From NCBI GenBank assembly GCA_903904605.1, contig CAIVDC010000079.1, positions 1 through 43,077 on the forward strand: DNA of 43,077 nt, written 5' to 3'. Position numbers and translations under genes: made by a program. Positions 14,886-27,454 of the stretch are shown here, one piece after another. Origin of the DNA: an uncultured Sterolibacterium sp. (lineage in GTDB: Bacteria > Pseudomonadota > Gammaproteobacteria > Burkholderiales > Rhodocyclaceae). Below the pieces are notes generated by a model, which saw only the letters and a program-made list of their open reading frames with translations, did no database searches and was not told the DNA's origin. The first letter of the stretch is position 1; the number at the start of each line of letters is the position of its first letter.

Positions 14886-16850
14886 ATGAAGCGCCTGCTT
14901 TGGCTATTACTGTTCCTTTGCCCGCTGGCCGCCGCGGCGCCGGGAGACGAGTACGTCCTGGCCGCGCGTGAAGCGGCGCGGAATGGCGAACGCGTCAGGC
15001 TCGACAGGCAGCTTCAGGCCCTGGAGAACCTGCCCGGTCAGCGGAACGTACTCGAGCCGTGGGTGCGCTATTGGCAGCTGGGCCAGAGGATAGAGGATGG
15101 CGGCGTCGAAAGCGAAGCCGTGCAAACAGAGGTGGCCGAGTTTCTTTCCGGCCAGGCGGACTCCTACCTGGTCGAGAAGCTGAGGGGCGACTGGTTGAGG
15201 GCGCTGGGCAGGCGCGGCCTCTGGACGGCCTTCCAGCGCGACTATCCGCTGCTGGCGCAGCCCGATCAGGAACTGGCCTGCTACGAACTGCAAGGCCGGC
15301 TGGCGCTGCAGCCGGACCAGGCCTCGCTCGACGAGGTGCGGGCGCAGTGGTTTGCCGCGCTCGACCTGCCGGATTCCTGCCTGCCCTTGATCGGACAGCT
15401 GATCGCCGCCGGGCGCATCAACGAGGAGGATGTCTGGGCGCGCATCCGCCGCCTGCTCGAGGCGAAGAAGCTCGACCAGGCGCTGCAGACTGCCCGGAAC
15501 TTGCCGCAGAGCCAGCGGCCGGCGGCAAAAACGCTCGCCTCCATCGCCGATAGGCCGCAGCGCTATCTCGACAGGTTTCCTTCCGCCCGCGCAGCTGCCA
15601 AGCCGCGCCGCGTCGACCGCGAACTGGCGCTTTACGCCGTGGGGCGGCTGGCCCGGGTCGACGCGGCAGCCGCCGCGCAGTCGTGGCAGAAGATCCAGGA
15701 CCGCTTCTCCGCAGCCGAGCGCGGCTACGCGTGGGGGCAGATCGCCATGGCCGGCGCGCGCGGCCACCAGCAGCAGGCTTTGAACTGGTTCCTGTTGGTG
15801 AAGGACGCGCCGCTCTCGGAGACGCAACTTGCCTGGCAGGCGCGCGCCGCGCTCCGGTTCCAAGACTGGCCGATGGTGCAGATGACGATCGAGCGCATGC
15901 CGCCTAAGATGGCCGCCCAGCCCGACTGGATCTACTGGCTCGGCCGCGCGCAGGAAGCCCAGGGCCGGGCCGAGGCAGCGCGCTCGCTGTACCTCCGGAT
16001 CAGCAACCAGCCGAACTTCTACGGCATGCTGGCCAGCGACCAGATGGGCCGCCCGACCAGACTGCCGCCGAGCGCCAAACCCTTGACCGAGGCGGAGGTC
16101 GCCGAAGCCGGCGACAATCCCGGGTTGAAGCGCGCCTTGGCGCTGATCCGGCTGGGCATGCGCATCGAGGGGGTGCGCGAGTGGAACTGGACGCTGCGCG
16201 GCATGGACGATCGTCATTTGCTCGCCGCCGCGGCGCTGGCGCAGGTCAGCGAAGTCTTCGACCGTGCCATCAGTACCGCCGACCGTACCCAGCTGCAGCA
16301 CGATTACTCCCTGCGTTACCCCGCGCCGTTCCGCGACCTGGTGGATCCGCAGGCCCGGGACCTCGCACTCGATCATGGCTGGGTCTATGGGCTGATGCGG
16401 CAGGAAAGCCGGTTCGTCATGAATGCCAAGTCGGGCGTCGGCGCCAAGGGCTTGATGCAATTGATGCCCGCCACCGCCAGGTGGGTGGCGAAGAAGATCG
16501 GTTTGAAGGGTTACCATCCGTCGGGAGTCGCCGAGATGAAAACCAATGTCACACTCGGCACCCATTACCTTTCCATGGTGCTCGCCGGCCTCGACAATCT
16601 GCCCGTGCTCGCCTCCGCCGCCTACAATGCCGGCCCCGGCCGCGCCCGCCAGTGGCGCGCGGAAGAGCCGCTGGAAGGCGCCATCTATGTCGAGACCATC
16701 CCCTTCAGCGAGACCCGGGACTACGTCAAGAAGGTGATGACCAATGCCGTCTTCTACTCGGCGCTGTTCGACGACAAGGGTTTGTCCCTGAAAAACCGGC
16801 TCGGCGTGGTCGGACCGCGCAGCAGCGCTCGGGCCGACCCTTTGCCCTGA
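14886..16850 (+). CDS. slt: Soluble lytic murein transglycosylase (Slt70 type)
   Basis: 654 residues from ATG 14886; the upstream part of the open frame is antisense to fau. A signal peptide ([18 protein letters not shown]) directs it to the periplasm. A long helical superhelix region is followed by the linker domain and the SLT catalytic domain: [10 protein letters not shown] (predicted catalytic Glu507), [16 protein letters not shown] and [15 protein letters not shown]. It cleaves glycan strands to 1,6-anhydro products during wall turnover. The stop TGA overlaps the start of cca by one base (TGATG), so translation of the two is coupled. Confidence 0.93.
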   Translation: MKRLLWLLLFLCPLAAAAPGDEYVLAAREAARNGERVRLDRQLQALENLPGQRNVLEPWVRYWQLGQRIEDGGVESEAVQTEVAEFLSGQADSYLVEKLRGDWLRALGRRGLWTAFQRDYPLLAQPDQELACYELQGRLALQPDQASLDEVRAQWFAALDLPDSCLPLIGQLIAAGRINEEDVWARIRRLLEAKKLDQALQTARNLPQSQRPAAKTLASIADRPQRYLDRFPSARAAAKPRRVDRELALYAVGRLARVDAAAAAQSWQKIQDRFSAAERGYAWGQIAMAGARGHQQQALNWFLLVKDAPLSETQLAWQARAALRFQDWPMVQMTIERMPPKMAAQPDWIYWLGRAQEAQGRAEAARSLYLRISNQPNFYGMLASDQMGRPTRLPPSAKPLTEAEVAEAGDNPGLKRALALIRLGMRIEGVREWNWTLRGMDDRHLLAAAALAQVSEVFDRAISTADRTQLQHDYSLRYPAPFRDLVDPQARDLALDHGWVYGLMRQESRFVMNAKSGVGAKGLMQLMPATARWVAKKIGLKGYHPSGVAEMKTNVTLGTHYLSMVLAGLDNLPVLASAAYNAGPGRARQWRAEEPLEGAIYVETIPFSETRDYVKKVMTNAVFYSALFDDKGLSLKNRLGVVGPRSSARADPLP

Positions 16851-18076
16851 TGAAGATCTACGTGGTTGGCGGCGCCGTTCGCGACGAGTTGCTCGGGCTG
16901 CCGGTGGCCGATCGCGATCATGTCGTCGTCGGCGCGACGGCGGAGGAAATGGCGACCCTCGGCTTTCGCCCCGTGGGCCGGGACTTCCCGGTGTTCCTTC
17001 ATCCCGAAACCCATGAGGAGTATGCGCTGGCCCGCACCGAGCGGAAGACCGCGCCGGGCTATCGCGGATTCGTTTTCCATGCGTCGCCCGAGGTGAGCCT
17101 GGAGCAGGATCTGGCGCGCCGCGACCTGACCATCAATGCCATCGCCCGGGATCAGGATGGCGTGCTGATCGACCCCTACGGCGGCAGGCGCGATCTCGAA
17201 GCGCGCGTGCTGCGCCACGTCTCTCCGGCCTTCGCCGAGGACCCGGTGCGCGTCCTGCGCGTGGCGCGTTTCGCCGCGCGCTTTGCCGACTTCGCGATCG
17301 CCCCCGAGACCCTGGACCTGATGCGCCGCCTGGTTGCCGAAGGCGAGGTCGACCATCTGGTCGCCGAGCGGGTCTGGCAGGAACTGGCGAAGGGCTTGAT
17401 GGAGTCCAGACCCTCGCGCATGTTCGAGAGCCTGCGCCGATGCGGCGCGCTGATTCGCCTGCTGCCGGAACTCGACGCGCTGTTCGGAGTGCCGCAGCGC
17501 GCCGACTGGCACCCCGAGGTGGACTGCGGCGTGCATACGCTGCTGGTCGTCGACATGGCGGCCCGGCTCGGCTTGCCGCTGCCGGTGCGCTTTGCCGCAT
17601 TGAGCCACGATCTCGGCAAGGGCCGCACGCCCGCCGAGGCGCTGCCCCGTCACACCGGCCACGAGGCGGCCAGCGTCGCCCTGCTCGGCCCGCTGTGCCA
17701 GCGGCTGCGCGTTCCCACCGACTGCCGCGACCTGGCGCGGCTGGTCGCGATGTTCCACGGCAACATCCACCGCGCGGCGGAACTCAAGCCCCCGACCATG
17801 GTGAGCTTGATCGAGCAGTGCGACGCCCTGCGCCGCCCCGAGCGTTTCGGCCTGATACTGGCCGCCTGCGAATGCGATTTCCGCGGCCGCTCGGGCTTTG
17901 CCGACCGGCCCTATCCGCAGGCCGAATTGTGGCGCAGCGCCTTCGCTGCGGTGCGTGCCGTGGATGCCGGCGCCATCGCCCTGGCTTGTCCCGATCCGGC
18001 GCAGATTCCCCTGCGCATCCATGAGGCGCGTGTTGCCGCTGTCCGGCAACTCGGCTTACAGCATCCTCAGGATTAG
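16850..18076 (+). CDS. cca: CCA-adding tRNA nucleotidyltransferase (bacterial type, with HD domain)
   Basis: 408 residues, close to E. coli Cca (412). The start ATG 16850 overlaps the slt stop. The head domain has [11 protein letters not shown] and the metal-binding pair Asp21/Asp23 in [19 protein letters not shown] (ATP/CTP recognition region), ARFAARF and an HD phosphohydrolase-type domain with [11 protein letters not shown] (His253-Asp254) follow, as in the type-1 gammaproteobacterial and betaproteobacterial enzymes. It builds and repairs the 3' CCA end of tRNAs. Its last 21 bp overlap the convergent DUF2905 gene. Confidence 0.95.
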   Translation: MKIYVVGGAVRDELLGLPVADRDHVVVGATAEEMATLGFRPVGRDFPVFLHPETHEEYALARTERKTAPGYRGFVFHASPEVSLEQDLARRDLTINAIARDQDGVLIDPYGGRRDLEARVLRHVSPAFAEDPVRVLRVARFAARFADFAIAPETLDLMRRLVAEGEVDHLVAERVWQELAKGLMESRPSRMFESLRRCGALIRLLPELDALFGVPQRADWHPEVDCGVHTLLVVDMAARLGLPLPVRFAALSHDLGKGRTPAEALPRHTGHEAASVALLGPLCQRLRVPTDCRDLARLVAMFHGNIHRAAELKPPTMVSLIEQCDALRRPERFGLILAACECDFRGRSGFADRPYPQAELWRSAFAAVRAVDAGAIALACPDPAQIPLRIHEARVAAVRQLGLQHPQD

Positions 18077-18259
18077 CGTCGCGGCGAGCGACAGGAGCAG
18101 CGCCGAGGCGAAGGGAAAATAATATTCCCGGCCGCGCCAGCTGAACCGCAGGTCTCCCGGCAAACGGCCGAAGCGCAGCAGCGCCGCCGCCCGCGGCAGC
18201 AATATGCCGGCGATGAAAACCGTCACGAACAGGGCGATCAGCCATTTCTGCACAGACAC
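18056..18259 (-). CDS. DUF2905 family small membrane protein
   Basis: 67 residues with two hydrophobic segments ([16 protein letters not shown] and [17 protein letters not shown]) around the family signature [20 protein letters not shown]. The family is widespread in bacteria but has no assigned function. It begins at GTG 18259, with a second in-frame GTG at 18253 that sits better behind GAGG. Its 3' end overlaps the end of cca by 21 bp in convergent orientation. It is divergent from the GST gene, about 42 bp away. Confidence 0.85.
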   Translation of the reverse strand: MSVQKWLIALFVTVFIAGILLPRAAALLRFGRLPGDLRFSWRGREYYFPFASALLLSLAATLILRML

Positions 18260-18301
18260 CTCGGGGTAAAATGAACGCTACGCACTGATGAAGGGGATGA
18301 C

Positions 18302-18919
18302 ATGATAACGCTCTACACCTGGGCGACGCCCAACGGTCGCAAAGTCTCGATCATGCTCGAGGAATGCGCGCTGCCCTACGCGGTCAGGAAGATCAATATC
18401 GGCGCCGGCGAACAGCACGAACCGGGGTTTCTGGCGCTCAACCCGAACGGCAAGATTCCCGTGCTGGTCGACGACGACGGCCCGGACGGCCGGCCGATCA
18501 CCCTGTTCGAGTCCGGCGCGATCCTGGTCTATCTGGCCGGCAAGACGGGAAAGTTCCTGCCGCAGAGCGATCACGGCAAGTATCTGGCGCTGCAATGGCT
18601 GATGTTCCAGATGGGCGGCGTCGGGCCGATGTTCGGCCAGGTCCATCATTTCCTGCGCTCGGCGCCGGAGCCGGTCCCCTACGCCGTCTCGCGCTATACC
18701 AAGGAGGCGGCGCGGCTGTATGGCGTCCTCGACGAGCGCCTGTCGAACCACGACTATCTCGCCGACGAATATTCGATCGCCGACATCGCCACCTATCCCT
18801 GGGTGGCGCGCCACGACTGGCAGCAAGTCGACCTCTCCGCCTATCCGGCGGTACGCCGCTGGTATGAGACGATCGCTGCCCGGCCGGCGGTGCAGCGCGG
18901 CATGGCGGTGCCGCAGTGA
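18302..18919 (+). CDS. Glutathione S-transferase family protein, Nu class (YfcG-like)
   Basis: 205 residues. The N-terminal thioredoxin-like domain has TWATPNGRKVSIMLEE and NPNGKIPVL; the glutathione-binding FESGAI lies at 69-74. The C-terminal helical domain has QWLMFQMGGVGPMFGQVHHF and EYSIADIATYPWV. These match YfcG/YghU Nu-class enzymes, which act as glutathione-dependent disulfide reductases rather than classical conjugating transferases. TPN takes the place of a catalytic Cys or Ser, as in YfcG. The start ATG follows AAGGGG. It is first of three close genes on the same strand (hydrolase 7 bp downstream, DUF1840 next). Confidence 0.9.
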   Translation: MITLYTWATPNGRKVSIMLEECALPYAVRKINIGAGEQHEPGFLALNPNGKIPVLVDDDGPDGRPITLFESGAILVYLAGKTGKFLPQSDHGKYLALQWLMFQMGGVGPMFGQVHHFLRSAPEPVPYAVSRYTKEAARLYGVLDERLSNHDYLADEYSIADIATYPWVARHDWQQVDLSAYPAVRRWYETIAARPAVQRGMAVPQ

Positions 18920-18926
18920 GCGCGCA

Positions 18927-19739
18927 GTGAACGATGCCGTGGCCGGCCTCGAAGTACTGATCCATGCGCCGCCGGCCAAGTCGCGCAAGCAGAAGCACAA
19001 GACCCCGCTGCTATTCATCCACGGCGCCTACACCGCTGCCTGGTGCTGGGCGGAGCATTTCCTGCCGTTCTTCGCCGCACAGGGCTACGCCAGCTACGGC
19101 GTGAGCCTGTCCGGACATGGCGCCAGCCGCGGACGCCGCCAGCTCGACAGCTTCGGCATCGACGATTACATCAACGACGTTGCCGAAGTGGCGGCGGACC
19201 TGCCCGCGCCGCCGGTGCTGATCGGCCATTCGATGGGCGGCTTCGTGGTCCAGAAATACCTGGAAAAGCACCCGGCCCCGGCAGCCGTTCTGATGTGTTC
19301 GGCGCCGCCGCAGGGCCTGATGTCGGCGGCCTTCGGCCTGATGTTCCAGAAGCCCGGGCTGATGAGCGACTTGAACAGCGTGATGAGCGGCGGCCGGGTC
19401 TCGGTTGAAACCCTGCGCCAGGCGCTGTTCGCCCAGCCGATCGATGCCGAGGATCTGCTGCGCTACCTGCGCCTGTCGCAGTCCGAGTCGCACCGCGCCA
19501 TCTGGGACATGACCCTGTTCAACCTGCCCCATCCCTCGCGGGTGAACGACACGCCCTTGCTGATCCTGGGCGGGGAGCTCGATCAACTGATTCCGGCTTC
19601 CCTGGTGGAGATGACGGCGCGGACCTACTCGGTCGACGCCGAGATCTTTCCCGGCATGGGCCACGGCCTGATGCTCGAACGCGACTGGCAGATCGTGGCC
19701 GGACGCATCCTTTCCTGGTTATCTGAAAAAGGAATCTGA
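18927..19739 (+). CDS. Alpha/beta-fold hydrolase
   Basis: 270 residues from GTG 18927. This is the only in-frame start that does not run back through the GST gene. It shows the oxyanion HGAY (32-35), the nucleophile elbow GHSMGG with Ser102, the acid Asp219 in GGELDQLIP, and the histidine His246 in PGMGHGLM, so the catalytic triad is complete. A cap region around residues 125-200 is unremarkable. The substrate is unknown: esterase or lysophospholipase-like activity is possible. It lies between a GST and DUF1840, with a gap of 7 bp upstream and 1 bp downstream, so it is very likely in one operon with both. Confidence 0.86.
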   Translation: MNDAVAGLEVLIHAPPAKSRKQKHKTPLLFIHGAYTAAWCWAEHFLPFFAAQGYASYGVSLSGHGASRGRRQLDSFGIDDYINDVAEVAADLPAPPVLIGHSMGGFVVQKYLEKHPAPAAVLMCSAPPQGLMSAAFGLMFQKPGLMSDLNSVMSGGRVSVETLRQALFAQPIDAEDLLRYLRLSQSESHRAIWDMTLFNLPHPSRVNDTPLLILGGELDQLIPASLVEMTARTYSVDAEIFPGMGHGLMLERDWQIVAGRILSWLSEKGI

Positions 19740-19740
19740 A

Positions 19741-20073
19741 ATGATCGTGACATTCCAGTCGAAAGCATCGGGCGACGTCATCATGTTCGGCGACGTGGCA
19801 CACAAGATGATGGAGATCATGGGCAAGGAAGCCGGCGACCAGGGCATTGTCACCGTCGAGCAGTTGCCGGAGGCGCTGGCGCGGCTCAATGCCGCCATCG
19901 CCGCGGACCGGGAGGCGAACAAGGCTGCGGCGGAAGAGGATCGGCCGCAGTTCGAGCTTGCGGCCGACGGCAGCCGCCGCCCCTATGTCAGCCTCGGCCA
20001 GCGCGCCACGCCGCTGGTCGAACTGCTCCAGTGGTCGCTGAAGAAGAAGGTGCCGGTGGTCTGGGGGGTGTGA
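19741..20073 (+). CDS. DUF1840 family protein
   Basis: 110 residues. MIVTFQSKASGDVIMFGD, AHKMMEIMGKE, GIVTVEQLPEAL and the C-terminal block FLQW-like LVELLQWSLKKKVPVVWGV are characteristic of DUF1840, a small soluble family found mostly in betaproteobacteria. Function is unknown. The ATG starts 1 bp after the stop of the hydrolase gene, so it is almost certainly translated from the same message. A hairpin at 20119-20143 follows. Confidence 0.88.
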   Translation: MIVTFQSKASGDVIMFGDVAHKMMEIMGKEAGDQGIVTVEQLPEALARLNAAIAADREANKAAAEEDRPQFELAADGSRRPYVSLGQRATPLVELLQWSLKKKVPVVWGV

Positions 20074-20118
20074 ACAAGCAACCCGGCCCCATGCCCTGCG
20101 CCCGGCGCGGCTCCCTGA

Positions 20119-20143
20119 CCGGCGTTCGGAGAGCGAACGCCGG
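20119..20143. terminator. Hairpin between convergent genes, possible terminator without U-tract
   Basis: Perfect 10-bp stem CCGGCGTTCG / CGAACGCCGG with the loop GAGAG. It lies 46 bp after DUF1840 and just after the end of the opposite-strand gene at 20149. No T-run follows on either strand, so it may be a weak or Rho-assisted terminator, or an RNA-stabilising end. Confidence 0.5.
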
Positions 20144-20148
20144 GGCCA

Positions 20149-20595
20149 CTACGGCTTCGGTTTTCTCTCGATGAAGGTCATCGGGAATACCACCTCCGGA
20201 CTGGCGGCCTTGTTCGGGGCGCTGAGATAGTCGGGCATCTGGGCCGCAGGGACACCGGCGGCATTCACCATCCGGTTGATCAGCACCTGCACCTGGGCCG
20301 TGAACCAGTCTTCCTCGCAGCGCGTCGGCATGAAGCGCAATTCCGCCACGCTCGCCGGAATCTCGGCCGCAGAAATCGTTTCGTTGGCGGCATAGGCGGC
20401 CGAGAAGAAGGGGCCGGCGACGAAGCGCAAGTGGAAATCGCCGGCGTTGTCCGACTGCAGGACGAAAACGCGGGCGCCCTCGGCGCTCTCATGATCGTCG
20501 CCGAACACCGGTATCACCGAAAAGGCCGCACCCTTCCCCTGTTTCACGTATGCGACAGCCTCGGCATAGCTCAGCCGGGTATCCTCAGTCTGCAT
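20149..20595 (-). CDS. Conserved hypothetical protein
   Basis: 148 residues from ATG 20595, preceded by GGGAG at 8 bases. A longer frame upstream exists, but it runs through an intergenic region and antisense to metH and is rejected. Soluble, no signal peptide, no motif recognised. Notable segments are TRLSYAEAVAYVKQGKG and an acidic middle with ELRFMPTRCEEDWFTAQVQ. It is convergent with DUF1840 and downstream of metH by 242 bp. That intergenic stretch (20596-20837) shows nothing recognisable. Confidence 0.7.
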   Translation of the reverse strand: MQTEDTRLSYAEAVAYVKQGKGAAFSVIPVFGDDHESAEGARVFVLQSDNAGDFHLRFVAGPFFSAAYAANETISAAEIPASVAELRFMPTRCEEDWFTAQVQVLINRMVNAAGVPAAQMPDYLSAPNKAASPEVVFPMTFIERKPKP

Positions 20596-20837
20596 GTCTG
20601 ATCTCCCAGGACAATGAAACGCGTCGGCCGGAAATGAACGGTCTCGGACCTCGCCGCTCACATGCCGCGGCCGGGCGATGGGCGTTTCAATTGTTGATTT
20701 CGAAAGTATATCAGCAAGGAGGCGCCGGCCTTGCCAAATGAAGCGTCGGGATCGGCCGGGCCGGGAGCTCCTTCGCCGCCTTGGGCCAGGCATTCTTGAC
20801 CGGGCGGCATCGCGGCCGACGCATTCCAGGATCTTCA

Positions 20838-24515
<3,678 letters not shown>

Positions 24516-24602
24516 GGCATGGCCTGCTGATGTCGGCGGGCGATTTTATCACGATGGAATGCATGATTCGCCGCGGCTGCGCTGGATGCTCGGCGGCAGG
24601 TC

Positions 24603-24608
24603 TATAAT
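24603..24608 (+). promoter_or_regulatory. Candidate sigma-70 minus-10 box for the rhodanese gene
   Basis: A perfect TATAAT lies 46 bp before the ATG at 24654, in the metH-rhodanese divergent gap. The expected -35 region (about 24580-24586) is poor, so the assignment is tentative. Confidence 0.4.
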
Positions 24609-24653
24609 CGTCCGCTACCGCTTGGCCGCTCGGTCGGCAACTGGGAGTTCGCG

Positions 24654-25040
24654 ATGAAGCACCTCACCCCGAAGGAAGCCTACCAACTGCTCCACGAAAA
24701 TCCGCTGGCCCTGTTCGTCGATGTCAGGAGCGAAATGGAATTCCTGTTCGTCGGTCATCCCGTCGGGGCCATCATGATTCCCTGGAACGACGGTCCCGAC
24801 TGGGAGATCAATCCGCACTTCGTCGCCCACGTGAAGAAGGCCGCCAGCGTCGACCGGCCGATCGTGCTGATCTGCCGCAGCGGCAATCGTTCCAAGGACG
24901 CCGGGGCAGCCCTGGAGCAGGCCGGGTTCAGCGAGGTCTTCAACGTCCTGCACGGCTTCGAGGGCGAACTCGACGACCACCACCAGCGCGGCACGCTGGC
25001 CGGCTGGCGCCACGACGGCCTGCCCTGGGAACAGTGCTGA
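24654..25040 (+). CDS. Rhodanese-like domain protein
   Basis: 128 residues forming a single rhodanese domain with no signal peptide. Start motif FVDVRSEMEF, then VGAIMIPWND, and the active-site loop CRSGNRS with the catalytic Cys74. Such proteins transfer sulfane sulfur from a persulfide on the active cysteine. The donor and acceptor are unknown. It is divergent from metH, and convergent with the MFS gene at 25047 with only 6 bp between stops. Confidence 0.92.
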   Translation: MKHLTPKEAYQLLHENPLALFVDVRSEMEFLFVGHPVGAIMIPWNDGPDWEINPHFVAHVKKAASVDRPIVLICRSGNRSKDAGAALEQAGFSEVFNVLHGFEGELDDHHQRGTLAGWRHDGLPWEQC

Positions 25041-25046
25041 GACTGT

Positions 25047-26231
25047 TCAGACTCTCTGCCGTTGCCAGGCGGCGAAGCTTGCCAATCCGAGCAGCAGAAA
25101 CCCTGCCATGCCGCAGGACAGGGTCAGCGGCGATCCCCATAGAAGGGGAACCAGAACGGCGGCGAGCAGGGCGTTGCTGCCGGTCTGCAGCGTGCCCTGA
25201 CAGCTCGAGGCCAGCCCGCGTTTTTCCGGAAACAGGTCGAGCGCGATAATCTGCAGGCTGGGCATCGCCAGGGCCATGCCGCAGGAATAGAACGGCAAAG
25301 GCAGCAGGGACCAGGGCAGGCCGGGCGGCCAGGCGAGATTCAGCGCGATGTTGGCGGCTGCGGCGAGGAACATCAGGCTGTAGCCTGCGGCGATCGTCCG
25401 CGCCGGCGAAAGCCGTCCCGCCAGCCGGCCGGAAAGGTAGGCGCCGAGCATCATGCCGCCGACCGAGGGCGTGAACATCCAGGCGAAGCCCTGGGGCGAG
25501 AGACCCAGATGCTGGATCAGGAAAACCGGCGCCGCCATCACGTAGAGAAAGATGCCGCAGAAATTGAGCGCCAGCGCGGAAGACAGGCTCATGAACGCGC
25601 GGTTGCCGAAGACGCTGCGGTAGGCGCGCGCCAGGCTGACCGGGTGCAGGCTTTGCCGGCGCTCGGGCGGCAGGGTTTCGGGCAGCCAGCGCCAGCAGGC
25701 CAGCCACATGGTGGCGCTGAACAGGACGAGGAAGGCGAATATGGCGTGCCAGTCGAAGAAGGCATAGATGGTGCCGCCGATCAGCGGGGCGAGCGCCGGG
25801 GCGATGGCGAAGATCAGGCTGACATGGGACATCAGGCGCTGCGCGGCGGCGCCCTCGAAGATGTCGCGGATCAGGGCGCGTCCCACGGACATGCCGGCGC
25901 CGGCGGACATCCCCTGAAGGGCGCGGCCGAGCCAGAGGGTCTCGATATTGCCGGCGAAGGCGCAGAGCAGCGATGCCAGCACATAGAACCCCAGACCGAC
26001 GAGGATCACGCGGCGCCGGCCGAGCGCATCGGAGAGTGCGCCGTGCCAAAGCATCATGAAGGCGAAAGGCAGCAGATAGGCGGTCAGCGTCTGCTGGACT
26101 TCGACCTGGGTGGCGGAGAGCGCCGTGGCGATCGCCGGGAATGCCGGCAGGTAGGTGTCGATCGAGAAAGGGGCGATCGCCGCCAGGCCCGCCACCAGGA
26201 GCGCCAGGCGCCGGGGGGAAGCCTGCCGCAC
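25047..26231 (-). CDS. MFS multidrug efflux transporter, Bcr/CflA family
   Basis: 394 residues with about 12 membrane segments. IDTYLPAFPAIATALSATQVEVQQTL, GALSDALGRRRVILVGL (motif A of drug:proton antiporters), ALQGMSAGAGMSVGRALIRD and the late LDLFPEKRGLASSCQGTLQ are typical of Bcr/CflA (chloramphenicol, bicyclomycin) exporters. The start is GTG 26231, just 2 bp after the stop of the upstream small membrane protein, so the two are translationally linked. The actual substrate cannot be told from sequence. Confidence 0.88.
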   Translation of the reverse strand: MRQASPRRLALLVAGLAAIAPFSIDTYLPAFPAIATALSATQVEVQQTLTAYLLPFAFMMLWHGALSDALGRRRVILVGLGFYVLASLLCAFAGNIETLWLGRALQGMSAGAGMSVGRALIRDIFEGAAAQRLMSHVSLIFAIAPALAPLIGGTIYAFFDWHAIFAFLVLFSATMWLACWRWLPETLPPERRQSLHPVSLARAYRSVFGNRAFMSLSSALALNFCGIFLYVMAAPVFLIQHLGLSPQGFAWMFTPSVGGMMLGAYLSGRLAGRLSPARTIAAGYSLMFLAAAANIALNLAWPPGLPWSLLPLPFYSCGMALAMPSLQIIALDLFPEKRGLASSCQGTLQTGSNALLAAVLVPLLWGSPLTLSCGMAGFLLLGLASFAAWQRQRV

Positions 26232-26233
26232 CG

Positions 26234-26617
26234 CTATTCGACCGAGCGCACGTCGAGCACGAAGTGCTCGGTCTCGCCGAAGCAGGAGGTGGGCACCCCG
26301 ACATGCTGCTCGTAGATCAGGGACACCCGCTTGCCCATGGTTTTTTCCAGCTTGGCCGCGACGGCGGGATCGCGGACGGAAAACGGAAATTTCTCGGCCA
26401 GTGAGCCGGGCATCGCGACCATCGCCAGTTCGCCTTCCCAGGTCTTGCAGATCCAGCCCTTCTTCGAGAACTTCTGCACATAACCGGCGCGCTCGCCTTC
26501 GGAGTAGCTCCAGTGCAGGGACAGCCAGGTGTAGAGGGCGCCCAGGGCGATCAGCAGAACGAGGAAACCGGCAGCAAATAAGGACCGGCGACGGGGTTTG
26601 GCATTGGTTAGGCTCAT
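26234..26617 (-). CDS. Small membrane-anchored protein of unknown function
   Basis: 127 residues from ATG 26617 (a TTG at 26632 is a weaker alternative). One N-terminal membrane segment (SLFAAGFLVLLIALGALYTWL) follows a basic stretch, so the rest is predicted to face the periplasm. The soluble part has WSYSEGERAGYVQKFSKKGW, CKTWEGELAM and a late GVPTSCFGETEHF with two cysteines in all. Conserved in betaproteobacteria as far as I recall, but with no known role. It lies between comM (upstream on the same strand) and the MFS exporter, which it precedes by 2 bp. Confidence 0.75.
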   Translation of the reverse strand: MSLTNAKPRRRSLFAAGFLVLLIALGALYTWLSLHWSYSEGERAGYVQKFSKKGWICKTWEGELAMVAMPGSLAEKFPFSVRDPAVAAKLEKTMGKRVSLIYEQHVGVPTSCFGETEHFVLDVRSVE

Positions 26618-26643
26618 GGCGGTTCCGGTCAAGGTGAGGAGCT

Positions 26644-27297
26644 TCAGCCGTCGGACAGGCCGCGGCGGTAATGGATGGCCTCGGCCACGTGTGCGCTCAT
26701 GATGCCTGGCGCGGCGGCGAGATCGGCGATGCTGCGGGCGACTTTCAGGACCCGGTGATAGGCGCGTCCCGAGAGACTGAAGCGGGCGATGGCCTGTTGC
26801 AGCAGGTCCCGGCCGCGACCATCCGGCTCGCAGTGAGTCTCGATCTCCTTCGGGCCGAGGGCGGCGTTGGCTTTGCCCTGGCGCGCGAGCTGGCTTTCGC
26901 GGGCGCGAACCACCCGCGCCCGGACCGCGCTCGAAGGCTCATTATCCCACTTCGCCTGCAATTCGACTCCGGCAAGTGCGGGTACCTCGATCATCAGGTC
27001 GATGCGGTCGAGAAGCGGCCCGGAAAGTCTGCCGCGATAGCGCGCGAGCTGATCTGGCGTGCACCGGCAGCGTCCGGAGTGGTGGCCGAGCCAGCCGCAG
27101 GGGCAGGGGTTCATCGCCGCCACGAGTTGGAAGCGTGCCGGGAAATCGCTGCGCCGCATCGCCCGGGCGACGGCGATGTGGCCGCTCTCCAGCGGTTCCC
27201 TGAGCGCTTCCAGCACCCGCCGTTCGAACTCCGGCAGTTCGTCCAGGAACAGCACGCCATGGTGGGCGAGCGAGATCTCGCCGGGGCGCGGCACGCT
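26644..27297 (-). pseudogene. comM: comM (yifB) C-terminal part, cut off by a transposon
   Basis: 217 residues of the Mg-chelatase-like AAA+ protein ComM/YifB, starting with SVPRPGEISLAHHGVLFLDE (Walker B at LFLDE). It continues through the arginine-finger and DRIDLMIEVP region to the Mg_chelatase_C domain (SGRAYHRVLKVARSIADLA). The N-terminal 281 residues are at 31466-32308. Between them lies a Tn7-like element. If the element and one 5-bp flank copy are removed, the frame rejoins as VGGG-SVPRPGE to give 498 residues (E. coli YifB has 506). ComM is a helicase that promotes branch migration of incoming DNA during natural transformation; this copy is expected to be inactive. Confidence 0.95.
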
Positions 27298-27302
27298 GCC
27301 GT
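27298..27302. repeat. 5-bp flank of Tn7-like element, target duplication copy 1
   Basis: GCCGT directly before the element's first base (27303). The partner at 31466-31470 reads GCCGC, a match at four of five positions. The one mismatch could be a later mutation. Confidence 0.65.
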
Positions 27303-27436
27303 TGTAACTTTTCAAAATAAATGCGACAATGCAAACAAAGAAACAAGAGCTTGCGTTTAGTATTCTTAGAATTGTTGCGACGACAATCGCTACATTAGAT
27401 GCGACGGAGTCCAAATTGACAAGAAATAGCTGCGAC
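27303..27436 (+). repeat. Transposon end next to tnsA, with four TGCGAC repeats (likely TnsB sites)
   Basis: TGCGAC occurs at 27322, 27376, 27400 and 27431, each preceded by an AT-rich stretch (for example AAAATAAA, AGAATTGT and GAAATAGC). In Tn7 the end adjacent to tnsA is the right end and holds the denser TnsB-site array; the layout here agrees. This array also argues that translation of tnsA starts after it. Confidence 0.75.
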
Positions 27437-27454
27437 ACCATTCTGCCTCGCCAA

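Noticed and set aside
20596..20837. Intergenic gap after metH searched for RNA or repeat
   Set aside because: No recognisable gene, terminator or repeat was found.
24516..24653. Possible cobalamin riboswitch before metH
   Set aside because: Only 138 bp between divergent genes and none of the conserved cobalamin boxes are seen.
27329..27454. tnsA starting at ATG 27329
   Set aside because: This part lies inside the TGCGAC end array and has no similarity to TnsA; ATG 27455 fits the family.
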